A program made the position numbers and the translations under genes. From the NCBI RefSeq assembly GCF_000525835.1, contig NZ_AODD01000007.1, positions 31,436 through 95,435 of the forward strand: 64,000 nucleotides of DNA. The letters are read 5' to 3'. Every line of letters begins with the position of its first letter. The stretch's first letter is position 1. Origin of the DNA: Listeria grandensis FSL F6-0971. Lineage in GTDB: Bacteria > Bacillota > Bacilli > Lactobacillales > Listeriaceae. The notes below the pieces were generated by a model. It saw only the letters and a program-made list of their open reading frames with translations, was not told the DNA's origin and did not search any database. Positions 54,019 to 62,609 of this stretch are shown here, piece by piece.

Positions 54019-54993
54019 TCATAAATGTAGGATGGGGACGGCTTCACTGTTTATGCGAGATGCTTCAAAGCCATAACTTTCAGCCACGATATACAAAGGA
54101 CGATCCTTGACCTCATCATAAATTCGACCAATATATTCACCGATCATTCCTAAAATAATAAGGACAAAGCCACCAAACAAAAGTTGAATAATAATCATGG
54201 AAGACCAACCACTTACCGTTGTATTCGTAAATAATGTCTGGAAAAGTATGATGAACATATAGATGAATCCAGCGCCAGACAAAGCTACACCGGCATAACT
54301 TGCTAATTTTAACGGTTGGTACGAAAAAGAAGTCATTCCGTCCATAGAAAGTTTTAACATTTTTTTAAGTGGGTATTTTGTTTCGCCGGCTGCCCGTTCA
54401 TCGCGCTCGTATGCTAAGGCGGTTTGTTTGAAACCGAGCCAACTCACCAAACCACGAACAAAAGGATTTTTCTCGTTTAGCTTTTTGAGCTCGTTGTAGA
54501 CTTTTTTATCCATGAGGCGGAAATCCCCGGTATCAACAGGAATCTCCACATCAGTTAATTTATGCAACGCCCGGTAGAACATCTTCGCGCTCCATTTTTT
54601 GAAAAAGGTTTCGCCATTACGCTTGATTCGCTGTGCATAGACAACATCATAGCCTTGTTGCCATTTCTGCACCATCTCTGGAATTAGCTCCGGCGGATCT
54701 TGCAAATCTGCGTCGATAATAATAACGGCATCCCCATTTGCATAGTCCGTGCCTGCTGTAATCGCGATTTGATGGCCAAAATTTCTTGAAAAAACAAGGC
54801 ATTTGACGTGTGGATCTGTGAAGCTAAGCTCCTGAACGAGTGATGGAGTGGCATCTTTACTACCATCATTGACGAATAGGAGTTCATAGTCCATAGCCAA
54901 ATCTTCCATCACGTTCTTTAAGCGATGATATGTTTGCTCGATGACTGCTTCTTCGTTATAAAGTGGAATAACTACAGATATTTTTGTCGTCAT
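54019..54993 (-). CDS. GT2 polyprenyl-phosphate glycosyltransferase (GtrB/YkcC-like)
   Basis: A 324-residue enzyme. The GT2 domain (1-215) has VVIPLYNEEAVIEQTYHRLK, the DXD-type VIIIDADLQDPPELIPEM and DTGDFRLMDKKV. Two C-terminal membrane helices follow (235-258, 268-292). Such proteins transfer a sugar to undecaprenyl phosphate on the cytoplasmic face. ATG 54993 is preferred, with GGGAGG about ten bases upstream. The GT39 gene ends only five bases earlier, and the pair probably work as donor-maker and extracellular transferase. Confidence 0.87.
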   Translation of the reverse strand: MTTKISVVIPLYNEEAVIEQTYHRLKNVMEDLAMDYELLFVNDGSKDATPSLVQELSFTDPHVKCLVFSRNFGHQIAITAGTDYANGDAVIIIDADLQDPPELIPEMVQKWQQGYDVVYAQRIKRNGETFFKKWSAKMFYRALHKLTDVEIPVDTGDFRLMDKKVYNELKKLNEKNPFVRGLVSWLGFKQTALAYERDERAAGETKYPLKKMLKLSMDGMTSFSYQPLKLASYAGVALSGAGFIYMFIILFQTLFTNTTVSGWSSMIIIQLLFGGFVLIILGMIGEYIGRIYDEVKDRPLYIVAESYGFEASRINSEAVPILHL

Positions 54994-54998
54994 ACTAC

Positions 54999-57056
54999 TC
55001 AATCCTCCCCGTTAAGCTTGTAAAGCGTACCGCCAGATTTTCCGCCGCCAGGGCCGCCTTGCATGCCACCGCGACTTGGGAAATTCTGACTCGTTGTTGC
55101 ACTCGTCGTCACATCCGTTGTCTGATCGCTCCATTCAGAGTTATTCACTTTGGTACCATTTTCTTCAACCCACTTCACAACATCGGAGCTACTACCTTTA
55201 TTATTCGATGGTAAGTAGAAGTACTTGATTTTTCCATCTTTAATCATTTGTTTTAATTCATCTACTGTCAAAATTGGATCGGTTCCGTTGAAGCCGCCGA
55301 GTGCCATGACAGATTTGCCTGTTTTAATAATGTAAGGTGCAGCTGTAGAAGCGTCTGTGGTACCAAATAAGAATTCCGTTCCGTTACTATTTTTCTCTAC
55401 ATAAGCGAGTAATTTTTCGTTGATCGTCGCATTAGCAAAGCCGCTACCACTGCTTGTTTTTAGTTGAGGTCCAGCCTCAGGAAGCGCGCTATTGCCACCG
55501 TATATCATCGGGGTTAACGCCCAATAGGTTGGTGCGAGAAGTAGTGCGATGAGAGAAGCTACGGCGATCCAAGAAGTCCATGCAGGTTGTCGATGCTTGA
55601 GGATGAATAATACTGTGGCAAGCCCAAGTCCGGTAACGCCTGCGACACCCATCCAAAGCACTGAATATTGCGCGATAAAGAACATTTGTAAAGCAGTTGT
55701 CACCACAATTGCGCTTGGCAATAAATAACCTGGTACGCCCGTATTTTTACGATATAAATGGAGTAACGCCATGAATCCAGCACCAGTTAAGGCTGCGATT
55801 GCAGGAGCTAACATGATTAAATAATAATGGTGGAAAAAGCCTGCGATACTAAAGAAGCCTGCAACTGGAATGAGCCATGCCATCCAAAAAGCCATTTCTT
55901 TTTGTGCTGTATTCCATTGGAAGAAGCGACGTTTGCGGCTCCAATTAGCGATAAAGATAGCTACGATGCCAAACAATGCCATTGGTAATAACCAACTAAT
56001 CTGATCGCCTAGCGCCGTTTGGAAAAGACGCAATGGACCAGCTGTACCAGTACCAAACATGCCCGTTCCGCCCATCATTTTCGAGCCGCCACCTCGATTT
56101 CCATTAGGGCCACCACCTTGCATACCACCATTTGGGGGCTGAGGTGGTTGACCAGACATCGACTGGCCATTTTGAGCGGATTCTGTTGATGCATCGGGTG
56201 CGATATTATCATTGTTTGAGCTGGAACCTGGAGAAGTCATTTGCGAATTCGTGCTTGCATTTGTTCCCGTTTCTTGACCTAATAAGCGCTCCATACCATT
56301 GTAACCGAATGCGAGTTCCAACACGGAGTTTGTTTGGCTGCTCCCGATGTATGGTCGCTCACTTGCTGAGGTGTTATCCACGATGACGGCCCATGAAACT
56401 GAAACGCCAAGCATCATCACGAGGGCGATGACGAGATGAAGTGCTTTTTTCTTCCAATTACATTTTGCTACAATGAAATAGAACAATAAGAAGGCTGGGA
56501 CGACCATATAAGCTTGCAACATCTTGACATTAAAGCCAATCCCGATCAAGGCAAACGCAAGGAGTAGGAAGCCAATTTTGCCTTTTTTCACAGCTTTAAA
56601 TAGTGTCCATGTCCCGAGCAATAGGACAAAGACGAGAATGCTATCCACGTTATTCGTCCGACTCACAGCTACTGCAATCGGCGTTGTTGCCATAACAAGC
56701 GCCGCAATCCGAGCTGCCCATTTGCCAAACGTCGGCTTTATGAGGAAATAAAGCAATAAGACCGAGCCCACACCAGCGAGGGCTTGCGGTAAAATAACGC
56801 TCCAGCCGTGAATACCAAAAATAAGGGCACTAATCGTTTGTAACCAAAGCGCAACAGGAGGCTTATCGACTGTCACAAACCCCGAAGGATCAAGCGCTCC
56901 ATAGAAAAAATTCGACCAACTTTCCGTCATACTTGTCACAGCTGCCGTATAATAGGGATTTACCGTATCATCATTCCATACACCCCCAAAATTAAGAAAC
57001 GCAGCGAGTACTGCTATACCAATTAAATACCAATCAATCCGTCGTTGTTTCACCAT
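54999..57056 (-). CDS. GT39/ArnT-like membrane glycosyltransferase (YkcB-like)
   Basis: A 685-residue polytopic transferase. The N-terminus has NPYYTAAVTSMTESWSNFFY and FVTVDKPPVALWLQTISALI, the conserved periplasmic-loop motifs of GT39 and ArnT enzymes. In the middle is a low-complexity extracytoplasmic insert of about 75 residues rich in G, N, Q, S, P and M, and the C-terminal tail is G/Q-rich too. It presumably transfers the undecaprenyl-linked sugar made by the GT2 partner to a cell-wall polymer or protein. ATG 57056 follows AAAGGAAGTGAATGGA. A longer frame to 57122 lacks a ribosome site. Confidence 0.85.
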   Translation of the reverse strand: MVKQRRIDWYLIGIAVLAAFLNFGGVWNDDTVNPYYTAAVTSMTESWSNFFYGALDPSGFVTVDKPPVALWLQTISALIFGIHGWSVILPQALAGVGSVLLLYFLIKPTFGKWAARIAALVMATTPIAVAVSRTNNVDSILVFVLLLGTWTLFKAVKKGKIGFLLLAFALIGIGFNVKMLQAYMVVPAFLLFYFIVAKCNWKKKALHLVIALVMMLGVSVSWAVIVDNTSASERPYIGSSQTNSVLELAFGYNGMERLLGQETGTNASTNSQMTSPGSSSNNDNIAPDASTESAQNGQSMSGQPPQPPNGGMQGGGPNGNRGGGSKMMGGTGMFGTGTAGPLRLFQTALGDQISWLLPMALFGIVAIFIANWSRKRRFFQWNTAQKEMAFWMAWLIPVAGFFSIAGFFHHYYLIMLAPAIAALTGAGFMALLHLYRKNTGVPGYLLPSAIVVTTALQMFFIAQYSVLWMGVAGVTGLGLATVLFILKHRQPAWTSWIAVASLIALLLAPTYWALTPMIYGGNSALPEAGPQLKTSSGSGFANATINEKLLAYVEKNSNGTEFLFGTTDASTAAPYIIKTGKSVMALGGFNGTDPILTVDELKQMIKDGKIKYFYLPSNNKGSSSDVVKWVEENGTKVNNSEWSDQTTDVTTSATTSQNFPSRGGMQGGPGGGKSGGTLYKLNGED

Positions 57057-57211
57057 TCCATTCACTTCCTTTATTACTGATAAGCTAAGTGTATCTAGCA
57101 AATATGAAGAAAGAATGAACAATTAGGGAAATTAGTTTTAAATATGGATTTTCAGAATAAAGCATAGATACAGTATTGCAGATAATCTGAAATTTTTTTT
57201 CAAAAAAACCC

Positions 57212-57240
57212 TTGCCAAATGCTTATAGTAGTGATAATAT
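57212..57240 (+). promoter_or_regulatory. Promoter of the tRNA-Gly gene
   Basis: TTGCCA (57212-57217), exactly 17 bases, TAATAT (57235-57240); the tRNA begins 36 bases later. Confidence 0.7.
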
Positions 57241-57275
57241 ATTAAATGTTGCTAGAACAAATTGTTCTAAACTAT

Positions 57276-57346
57276 GCGGGTGTAGTTTAGTGGTAAAACT
57301 ACAGCCTTCCAAGCTGTTGTCGTGAGTTCGATTCTCATCACCCGCT
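57276..57346 (+). tRNA. tRNA-Gly (anticodon UCC)
   Basis: A 71-nt cloverleaf. Acceptor arms are GCGGGTG (57276-57282) and CACCCGC (57339-57345) with discriminator T; the anticodon arm is ACAGC-CTTCCAA-GCTGT with anticodon TCC; the T-arm contains GTTCGATTC. CCA is not encoded. It is a single tRNA gene with its own promoter and terminator. Confidence 0.96.
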
Positions 57347-57361
57347 CTTAAATATGTTATC

Positions 57362-57406
57362 AACGCAGTGTTTCGACCTTTATAAGCGAAGCATTGCGTT
57401 TTATTT
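57362..57406 (+). terminator. Terminator of tRNA-Gly
   Basis: AACGCAGTGTTTCG pairs with CGAAGCATTGCGTT over 14 positions (two G-U pairs), followed by TTATTTT. Confidence 0.85.
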
Positions 57407-57584
57407 TACTCGAAATGCTGAATTGGGTAACAGGAAGGCAGTCCTATTTCATTCGACTACATATGGAGGCTCTAGATCGGGAAGATACCCTCATAAGAGC
57501 CACAACAAAGCTGGATCCGGTTGCTTAAAGCCATATTTTCATCTTACCAAAAGTCAAAAGATACTAAGAACTGAGGTGCGAACC

Positions 57585-58724
57585 TTGCAAAATATAGATA
57601 TGAACGACTTAAAACAAGACATCATCGCGTATGCAGATGAAATAGGTATTCAAAAAATAGGATTTGCTTCGGCTGATCCTTTTTTGGAATTGAAAGCGCG
57701 GTTAGAAGTCGCTGCGAAAGAGGATGTTTTAACTGGTTTTGAACATCCAAATATCGATGAACGTGTTTATCCCGACTTGATTTTTAAGGAGCCGCGGTCG
57801 ATTATTGCGATTGCGCTTGCCTATCCTTCAAAAATGAAGAATGAACCGGTGAGCAGAAAAGAAGCGAGGCGCGGCATTTTTTCGCGTGCCTCATGGGGAA
57901 CGGATTACCATACGGTGCTTCGCGAAAAACTGACCTTACTGGAGGCTTTTATCGCAGAACGAGTTCCGGATGCTCGTTTTAAATCCATGGTAGATACGGG
58001 CGAGTTTTCTGATGTGGCGGTGGCAGAGCGAGCGGGCATTGGTTGGCGTGGCAAGAATACGCTTTTGATATCGCCGGAATTTGGCTCTTTTATTTATTTA
58101 GGGGAGATGCTGACGAATTTGCCGCTTGCGTCGGATAAACCGATGGGGGATTTGTGTGGCGATTGCAATAAGTGTGTCGAGGCTTGTCCTACGGGGAGTT
58201 TGCTCGGGGAAGGCAAGATGAATCCGAAGATTTGTCTGAGTTATTTGAGCCAGACGAAAGGCTTTTTGGATGAAAAATATCGGGATGTGTTGCATAATCG
58301 ATTATATGGTTGCGATACGTGCCAGTCTGTTTGCCCGTACAATCGGGGACATGACTTTCATTTCCATGAAGCGATGGAGCCGGATCCAGAGCTTGTGAAA
58401 CCGGAATTAAAGCCATTACTTTCTATATCAAATAAAGAATTTAAGCAAAAATTTGGTCCGATGGCTGGGTCTTGGCGTGGCAAAAAGCCGATCCAACGCA
58501 ATGCGATCATCGTGCTTGCGCGTTATAAGGATAAGACGGCTGTGCCCGAGCTCATTCGTTGCATGACAGAAGATCCGCGTCCGGTGATTCGGGGAACGGC
58601 AGCCTGGGCGCTTGGAAAAATTGGCGGCGAAGAGGCAGAACAGGCGTTATTGCGAGCGGAAGAACAAGATACAGAAGTACTCGCAGAAATTACGCGAGCA
58701 AAGAATTTAATAGGAGCAAGGTGA
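57585..58724 (+). CDS. queG: Epoxyqueuosine reductase
   Basis: A 379-residue cobalamin and Fe-S enzyme. The B12-binding catalytic part (1-175) has YPDLIFKEPRSIIAIALAYP and DTGEFSDVAVAERAGIGWRG. The two 4Fe-4S motifs are CGDCNKCVEACPTGSL and CDTCQSVCPYN, and C-terminal HEAT-like repeats follow (AVPELIRCMTEDPRPVIRGT). It performs the last step of queuosine synthesis on tRNA. The start is TTG 57585, with GAGGTG seven bases upstream; a longer frame reaching back to 57354 runs through the tRNA terminator and is rejected. Confidence 0.88.
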   Translation: MQNIDMNDLKQDIIAYADEIGIQKIGFASADPFLELKARLEVAAKEDVLTGFEHPNIDERVYPDLIFKEPRSIIAIALAYPSKMKNEPVSRKEARRGIFSRASWGTDYHTVLREKLTLLEAFIAERVPDARFKSMVDTGEFSDVAVAERAGIGWRGKNTLLISPEFGSFIYLGEMLTNLPLASDKPMGDLCGDCNKCVEACPTGSLLGEGKMNPKICLSYLSQTKGFLDEKYRDVLHNRLYGCDTCQSVCPYNRGHDFHFHEAMEPDPELVKPELKPLLSISNKEFKQKFGPMAGSWRGKKPIQRNAIIVLARYKDKTAVPELIRCMTEDPRPVIRGTAAWALGKIGGEEAEQALLRAEEQDTEVLAEITRAKNLIGAR

Positions 58725-59239
58725 AAAAATTGGCAAATCATATTGTGCTTTATCAACCAGAAATTCCGGCAAATACGGGTAATATTTCAAGAACGTGTGC
58801 AGGAACGGATACGTACTTACATTTAATTAGACCGCTCGGGTTTTCGACGGATGACAAGATGCTTAAGCGAGCAGGGCTTGATTATTGGGATCATGTGAAA
58901 TTGAACTACTATGATTCCATCGAGGAGTTTTTTGAAAAAAATGAGGGTGGTGAATTTTATTTCATTACAAAATTCGGACGCCATTTGTACAGTGATGTCA
59001 ACTATCAAGATACGGACAAAGATTATTTTTTCATTTTTGGGAAGGAAACGACAGGGTTGCCGGATGCCATTTTAGAGGCGCATGAGGAGACTTGTTTGCG
59101 GATTCCGATGACGGATCATATTCGGTCGCTAAACCTTTCGAATACGGCAGCTATTTTAATTTATGAATGTTTGCGACAACAGCAGTTCGGCGCGCTAGAT
59201 CAGATGCCGCACTATGATCGTAAAATTTTTAAAGATTAG
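58721..59239 (+). CDS. trmL: tRNA (cytidine/uridine-2'-O)-methyltransferase TrmL
   Basis: A 172-residue SPOUT methyltransferase. It opens ANHIVLYQPEIPANTGNISR and has HLIRPLGFSTDDKMLKRAGL and the knot motifs FGKETTGLPDAIL and RIPMTDHIRSLNLSNTAAI. It methylates the wobble position 34 of leucine tRNAs. GTG 58721 overlaps the queG stop (GTGA) and has TAGGAG at good spacing. It is coupled to queG, so two anticodon-loop modification enzymes share one operon. Confidence 0.9.
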   Translation: MKKLANHIVLYQPEIPANTGNISRTCAGTDTYLHLIRPLGFSTDDKMLKRAGLDYWDHVKLNYYDSIEEFFEKNEGGEFYFITKFGRHLYSDVNYQDTDKDYFFIFGKETTGLPDAILEAHEETCLRIPMTDHIRSLNLSNTAAILIYECLRQQQFGALDQMPHYDRKIFKD

Positions 59240-59251
59240 GGGATGAGTGGG

Positions 59252-59989
59252 ATGAACGAAACGATTGAGGGGATTCTGAGTCATTATTCGGTACGTGAAT
59301 TCACAAAAGAGGCATTGACAAAAAGTGAGATTGAACTGCTCGTTAAAAGCGCACAGGCAGCCTCTACATCAAGTTTTGTGCAAGCATACTCCATAATCGG
59401 TGTCACGGATACAAAGTTGCGTCAGGAGCTCTCTGCCATTGCTGGGAACCAGGACTATGTCGTTCAGACTGGACAATTCTTTGTTTTTGTCGCGGATTTG
59501 TCACGGCATCACGAAATTGGTAAAGCGCGAGGCGTGGAAACGAACTCCTTGTCATCCATGGAACGGCTACTTGTGGCAACAGTTGACGCGACATTGGCTG
59601 CACAAAACATGGCCATTGCTGCAGAATCGATGGGCTTTGGTATTTGTTATATCGGCGGCATTCGCAACGACCTTGCGAAAGTTTCGGAGTTGTTGCACAT
59701 TCCAGATTATGCGACACCGCTATTTGGCTTGACAATTGGACATCCGAAGGCGAATTCAGAACCGAAGCCGAGACTTGCTACAGCCCTTGTTTATCACGAA
59801 AATCATTTCCAATCAAAAACAATGGATGACTTCAAAATGTATGACGATACCATCCGCGATTACTATGCAGCTAGAACTGGTGGCAAGCGTGTGGAAGGTT
59901 GGACGGATCAAATTGAACGCGGTTTGAAACACCCAACAAGGAAAGATTTGAAAGACTTTTTAGCTAGTAAAAATTTAGGAACAAAATAG
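59252..59989 (+). CDS. NADPH-dependent flavin oxidoreductase / nitroreductase (NfrA-like)
   Basis: A 245-residue nitroreductase-fold protein. HYSVREFTKEALTKSEIELL is the FMN-phosphate motif; AAESMGFGICYIGGIRNDL and FGLTIGHPKANSEPKPRL match the NfrA/FRP group of flavin reductases. It probably reduces FMN or quinones with NADPH. ATG 59252 is preferred, with AGGGG nine bases upstream; ATG 59243 would sit on that site. It is close to trmL and may be cotranscribed. Confidence 0.87.
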   Translation: MNETIEGILSHYSVREFTKEALTKSEIELLVKSAQAASTSSFVQAYSIIGVTDTKLRQELSAIAGNQDYVVQTGQFFVFVADLSRHHEIGKARGVETNSLSSMERLLVATVDATLAAQNMAIAAESMGFGICYIGGIRNDLAKVSELLHIPDYATPLFGLTIGHPKANSEPKPRLATALVYHENHFQSKTMDDFKMYDDTIRDYYAARTGGKRVEGWTDQIERGLKHPTRKDLKDFLASKNLGTK

Positions 59990-59995
59990 AAAACA

Positions 59996-60050
59996 CACTA
60001 AGATGAGCAGGTAAGACCATGACCGTGGTTTTACCTGCTCATCTTAGTAT
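59996..60050. terminator. Strong bidirectional terminator after the nitroreductase gene
   Basis: ACTAAGATGAGCAGGTAA pairs with TTACCTGCTCATCTTAGT, a stem of over 18 bp with an extra inner ACCA/TGGT pairing. Confidence 0.9.
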
Positions 60051-60128
60051 ATTTTGATGTCTATAAAACAAATTCTTTAGTACTTGTAGAGGGAAATAGC
60101 GCGAAGATATGTCTAAATATGCCAGCCC

Positions 60129-60584
60129 TTATTTCATATATCCAAGGATTAAATCTTGCTCGGCTTGTATCTCTAGTTTACGAAGAAGCAAGGTATATTG
60201 ATATAAAGCGGAGTTTGAGCATGTGAACTTGTTTTGTTGGAGTTGTTGAAAAAGATATTCCAGTGTAGCTGTAAAGACAAGATGGAAGCAGTGAACTGTT
60301 TCTAACAATGGCGTTCCGATATCTTTTCGATCTTCTCCGACATTTTGAAAGACGGATGTACTGACATAATTCTGCTGCAGTTGTTGATTGACCGTGTGAA
60401 AGAGTTGTGTGATTTCCTGCGCCTGTGTCATAAGGAATCCATCATATTCTTTTCGCTGTGCATATTCTTCGGTCTGTGTATAATAAGTAGAAATCCAATA
60501 GCGAACAATATTTTCTCTATTTTGTTCGACATATTGAAAAATTTTTTTGCACCATACGAATACCTCACTTTCTAATACTACCAT
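60129..60584 (-). CDS. Helical protein of unknown function (possible RsbR N-domain-like)
   Basis: A protein of 151 residues from ATG 60584, or 168 from an in-frame ATG at 60635. It is almost entirely alpha-helical and rich in Q, E and aromatic residues (KKIFQYVEQNRENIVRYWIS, LLETVHCFHLVFTATLEYLF). The pattern E-x-x-x-I-x-x-x-W followed by helices resembles the globin-like N-terminal domains of RsbR-type stressosome proteins, but I am not confident. A minus-strand TATAAT (60594-60599) lies just before ATG 60584, implying a leaderless or near-leaderless message; neither start has a clear Shine-Dalgarno sequence. Confidence 0.5.
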   Translation of the reverse strand: MVVLESEVFVWCKKIFQYVEQNRENIVRYWISTYYTQTEEYAQRKEYDGFLMTQAQEITQLFHTVNQQLQQNYVSTSVFQNVGEDRKDIGTPLLETVHCFHLVFTATLEYLFQQLQQNKFTCSNSALYQYTLLLRKLEIQAEQDLILGYMK

Positions 60585-60865
60585 TCTATTTTTATTATAC
60601 TGTCTTGGCGCATAAAAAGATAGCTGGTTAGCCATTGTTCACGGAATTGTCGGAATTATGGAGATTTTGTGTAGCATGTCTCCTTTCAGTATAGATCGAA
60701 TGCTCGGAAAGGGTGCTTTTGTCAATATGTAATGTTGCGTATAATTCTTTTCTGGTCTGGAAAATATAAATCAATCTGAGCTCAAAGTTCCCTTCACAAC
60801 TCGCTCGCTATCCGCCCAAATTTCCGCTATACTATAAAGTAATAAAGTTCAAAAAGGAGGACCAC

Positions 60866-61573
60866 ATGAATACAAATGAAGTGATGCAGCAGCTCGAATT
60901 CCTCGGTTCTGAGCAAACAAAAAACACCCTCTGTAAACATGGCGCTAACGAGCCCATTTTTGGTGTTAAAATCGGGGACATGAAAAAATTTTTAGTTAAA
61001 AAAATAAAGGACCAAGATGTTTCGCGAGAACTTTTCGAGACCGGGAATTATGATGCTCAGTATTTAGCTGGCTTAACCATTGATCCAAAAGAACTTACAA
61101 AAGAAGAACTTCTAAACTGGGCAGAAATTGCAAATTGTCCCGCTATAAACGAAGCTATCGTAGCAAGCCTCGCAGCAGAAACGCCATACGCAACCGAACT
61201 CGCAAAAATATGGATGGCGTCGAGCGAAGAACGAATGGTGGATACTGGATGGAGCTGTTACGCTAATTATTTATCACTGGCACCGAACGAGGAAATTAAC
61301 GAAGTCGAGGTGTTCACTCTTTTAGAAAATGTCGAAAAAAATATTCACGATGCCAAAAACAGCGTGAAATATACGATGAATCAATTTGTCATCTGTACCG
61401 GAACCTACTACCCGCCTCTACTTGAAAAAGCCATCTCTGTTGCAAAAAACATCGGCCAAGTTCACGTAGATATGGGTGACACCTCATGTAAAGTTCCACT
61501 GGCAACTGACTACATTGAAAAAGTGATTGAAAAAGACCGTGTCGGAAAAAAACGGAAACGCGCCATTTGTTAG
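60866..61573 (+). CDS. DNA alkylation repair (AlkD-like) HEAT protein
   Basis: A 235-residue protein made of HEAT-like helical repeats. It has KHGANEPIFGVKIGDMKKFL at the N-terminus, where AlkD-type proteins have a G-V-x-x-x-x-L-R/K segment, then AEIANCPAINEAIVASLAAE and a basic end (VGKKRKRAIC). It belongs to the DNA alkylation repair superfamily in general sequence style, but the AlkD catalytic W/D residues cannot be assigned by eye, so glycosylase activity is uncertain. The ribosome site is AAAAAGGAGG. It is a single-gene unit. Confidence 0.72.
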   Translation: MNTNEVMQQLEFLGSEQTKNTLCKHGANEPIFGVKIGDMKKFLVKKIKDQDVSRELFETGNYDAQYLAGLTIDPKELTKEELLNWAEIANCPAINEAIVASLAAETPYATELAKIWMASSEERMVDTGWSCYANYLSLAPNEEINEVEVFTLLENVEKNIHDAKNSVKYTMNQFVICTGTYYPPLLEKAISVAKNIGQVHVDMGDTSCKVPLATDYIEKVIEKDRVGKKRKRAIC

Positions 61574-62134
61574 ATACGTCTTGTGAAATCAAATTTGTTT
61601 CGATGGTTCTATGTATAGTTAAATAATCACATCAGATAGAGGTAAAAAGTTTTTTTATTGCTAATACTGTACAATAAAACTATTATATACTTGCTACATG
61701 CAAACAAGGTTACAAGTGGCCAGGATTACTATCATAATGATTGGAAATCATTATGAATAAAAAGATGACAGTATCAGCATGTTGTTATGGCAACTAAATC
61801 AAAAATATTAATTGGAGCGAAGATAATAATGTTTTTTATCATTCCGAGAGTCATATATGGCGCATATATTTGGGAATGGATGGAATCATAGATAAGCTAT
61901 CCAAAGTCTATACTATTCATGGAGTAGGAAGTAGCATTCAATATGTTTATACTTACTTATTTCCAAACGCTATGATTATTTTGAAACAGAATACACCCAA
62001 TCACATTGTCCATTATTATCACAGGCAAAAAGAAGAACCTTACAACAAGTGTCATAAGGTCACCTCTTTGCATATATTAATAAATGATTGAAAACTATCC
62101 ACTATTCTTACTTACTAAAACAAATCAGTTGTTG
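61574..62134. other. AT-rich stretch with promoter, palindrome and doubtful short ORFs
   Basis: TTGCTA, 17 bases and TATTAT (61658-61686) form a good plus-strand promoter. TCATAATGATT-GGA-AATCATTATGA (61732-61756) is a perfect 11-bp inverted repeat resembling a metalloregulator box. A 34-codon frame (61787-61891, MATKSKILIGAKIIMFFII at its start) and a 73-codon frame (61870-62091) follow, neither with a convincing ribosome site or family. The transcript, if real, could be a small RNA or a decayed gene. Confidence 0.4.
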
Positions 62135-62608
62135 CTATAATGAAAAACGCTCTCGAATTGCATTAAGAAGTCCTTCGCAACCTGCGCTAACGAGTCGTTC
62201 GGTTTCGTCGAAATTCCCTGTGTAATACGGATCGGGAACATCCGTTGTCTCCTCAACTGCTACAAAATCCATCAACTTTTTCAAAACAACGGGGCTATCT
62301 GCTGGTTTTAAAGCCTCTAAGTCTTGCATATTCGAGCCATCCATACCGATAACATAATCAAAATCAGCAAAGTCTTCCTGACCGATAAGTCGCGCTCGCA
62401 TTTGTGAATAATCGATACCGTGTTTCGTCAAGATCTGTTGCGTTCCGCGATGTGGCGGATTGCCTAAATTCCAATTTCCTGTTGCTGCGGAATCAATCCG
62501 GATCTGATCACCTAAACCTGCCGCTTCGACTTTTGCGCGAAACATCCCTTCTGCCATCGGAGAGCGACATATATTCCCTAAACATACAAACAATACTCGA
62601 ACTACCAT
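62135..62608 (-). CDS. Low-molecular-weight protein tyrosine phosphatase
   Basis: A 157-residue phosphatase. The catalytic P-loop is FVCLGNICRSPMAEG near the start (C-x5-R-S), and the general-acid loop is VPDPYYTGNFDE near residue 125. Such enzymes dephosphorylate tyrosine or arginine residues. ATG 62608 has GGGAGG at good spacing and lies just after the SMI1/KNR4 stop, so the two genes form an operon. A longer frame would overlap that gene. Confidence 0.9.
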   Translation of the reverse strand: MVVRVLFVCLGNICRSPMAEGMFRAKVEAAGLGDQIRIDSAATGNWNLGNPPHRGTQQILTKHGIDYSQMRARLIGQEDFADFDYVIGMDGSNMQDLEALKPADSPVVLKKLMDFVAVEETTDVPDPYYTGNFDETERLVSAGCEGLLNAIRERFSL

Positions 62609-62609
62609 T

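Noticed and set aside
57400..57585. A preQ1 riboswitch or T-box in the queG leader
   Set aside because: Neither a T-box AGGGTGGNACCGCG element nor a recognisable preQ1 aptamer is present; the only clear structure is the tRNA terminator.
57354..57585. N-terminal extension of QueG
   Set aside because: It runs through the tRNA-Gly terminator, lacks homology to the family, and a TTG with a good ribosome site at 57585 gives the normal protein length.
61870..62091. A 73-codon frame in the AT-rich stretch
   Set aside because: No ribosome site, no recognisable family, and composition like the surrounding non-coding DNA; mentioned only within the stretch entry.
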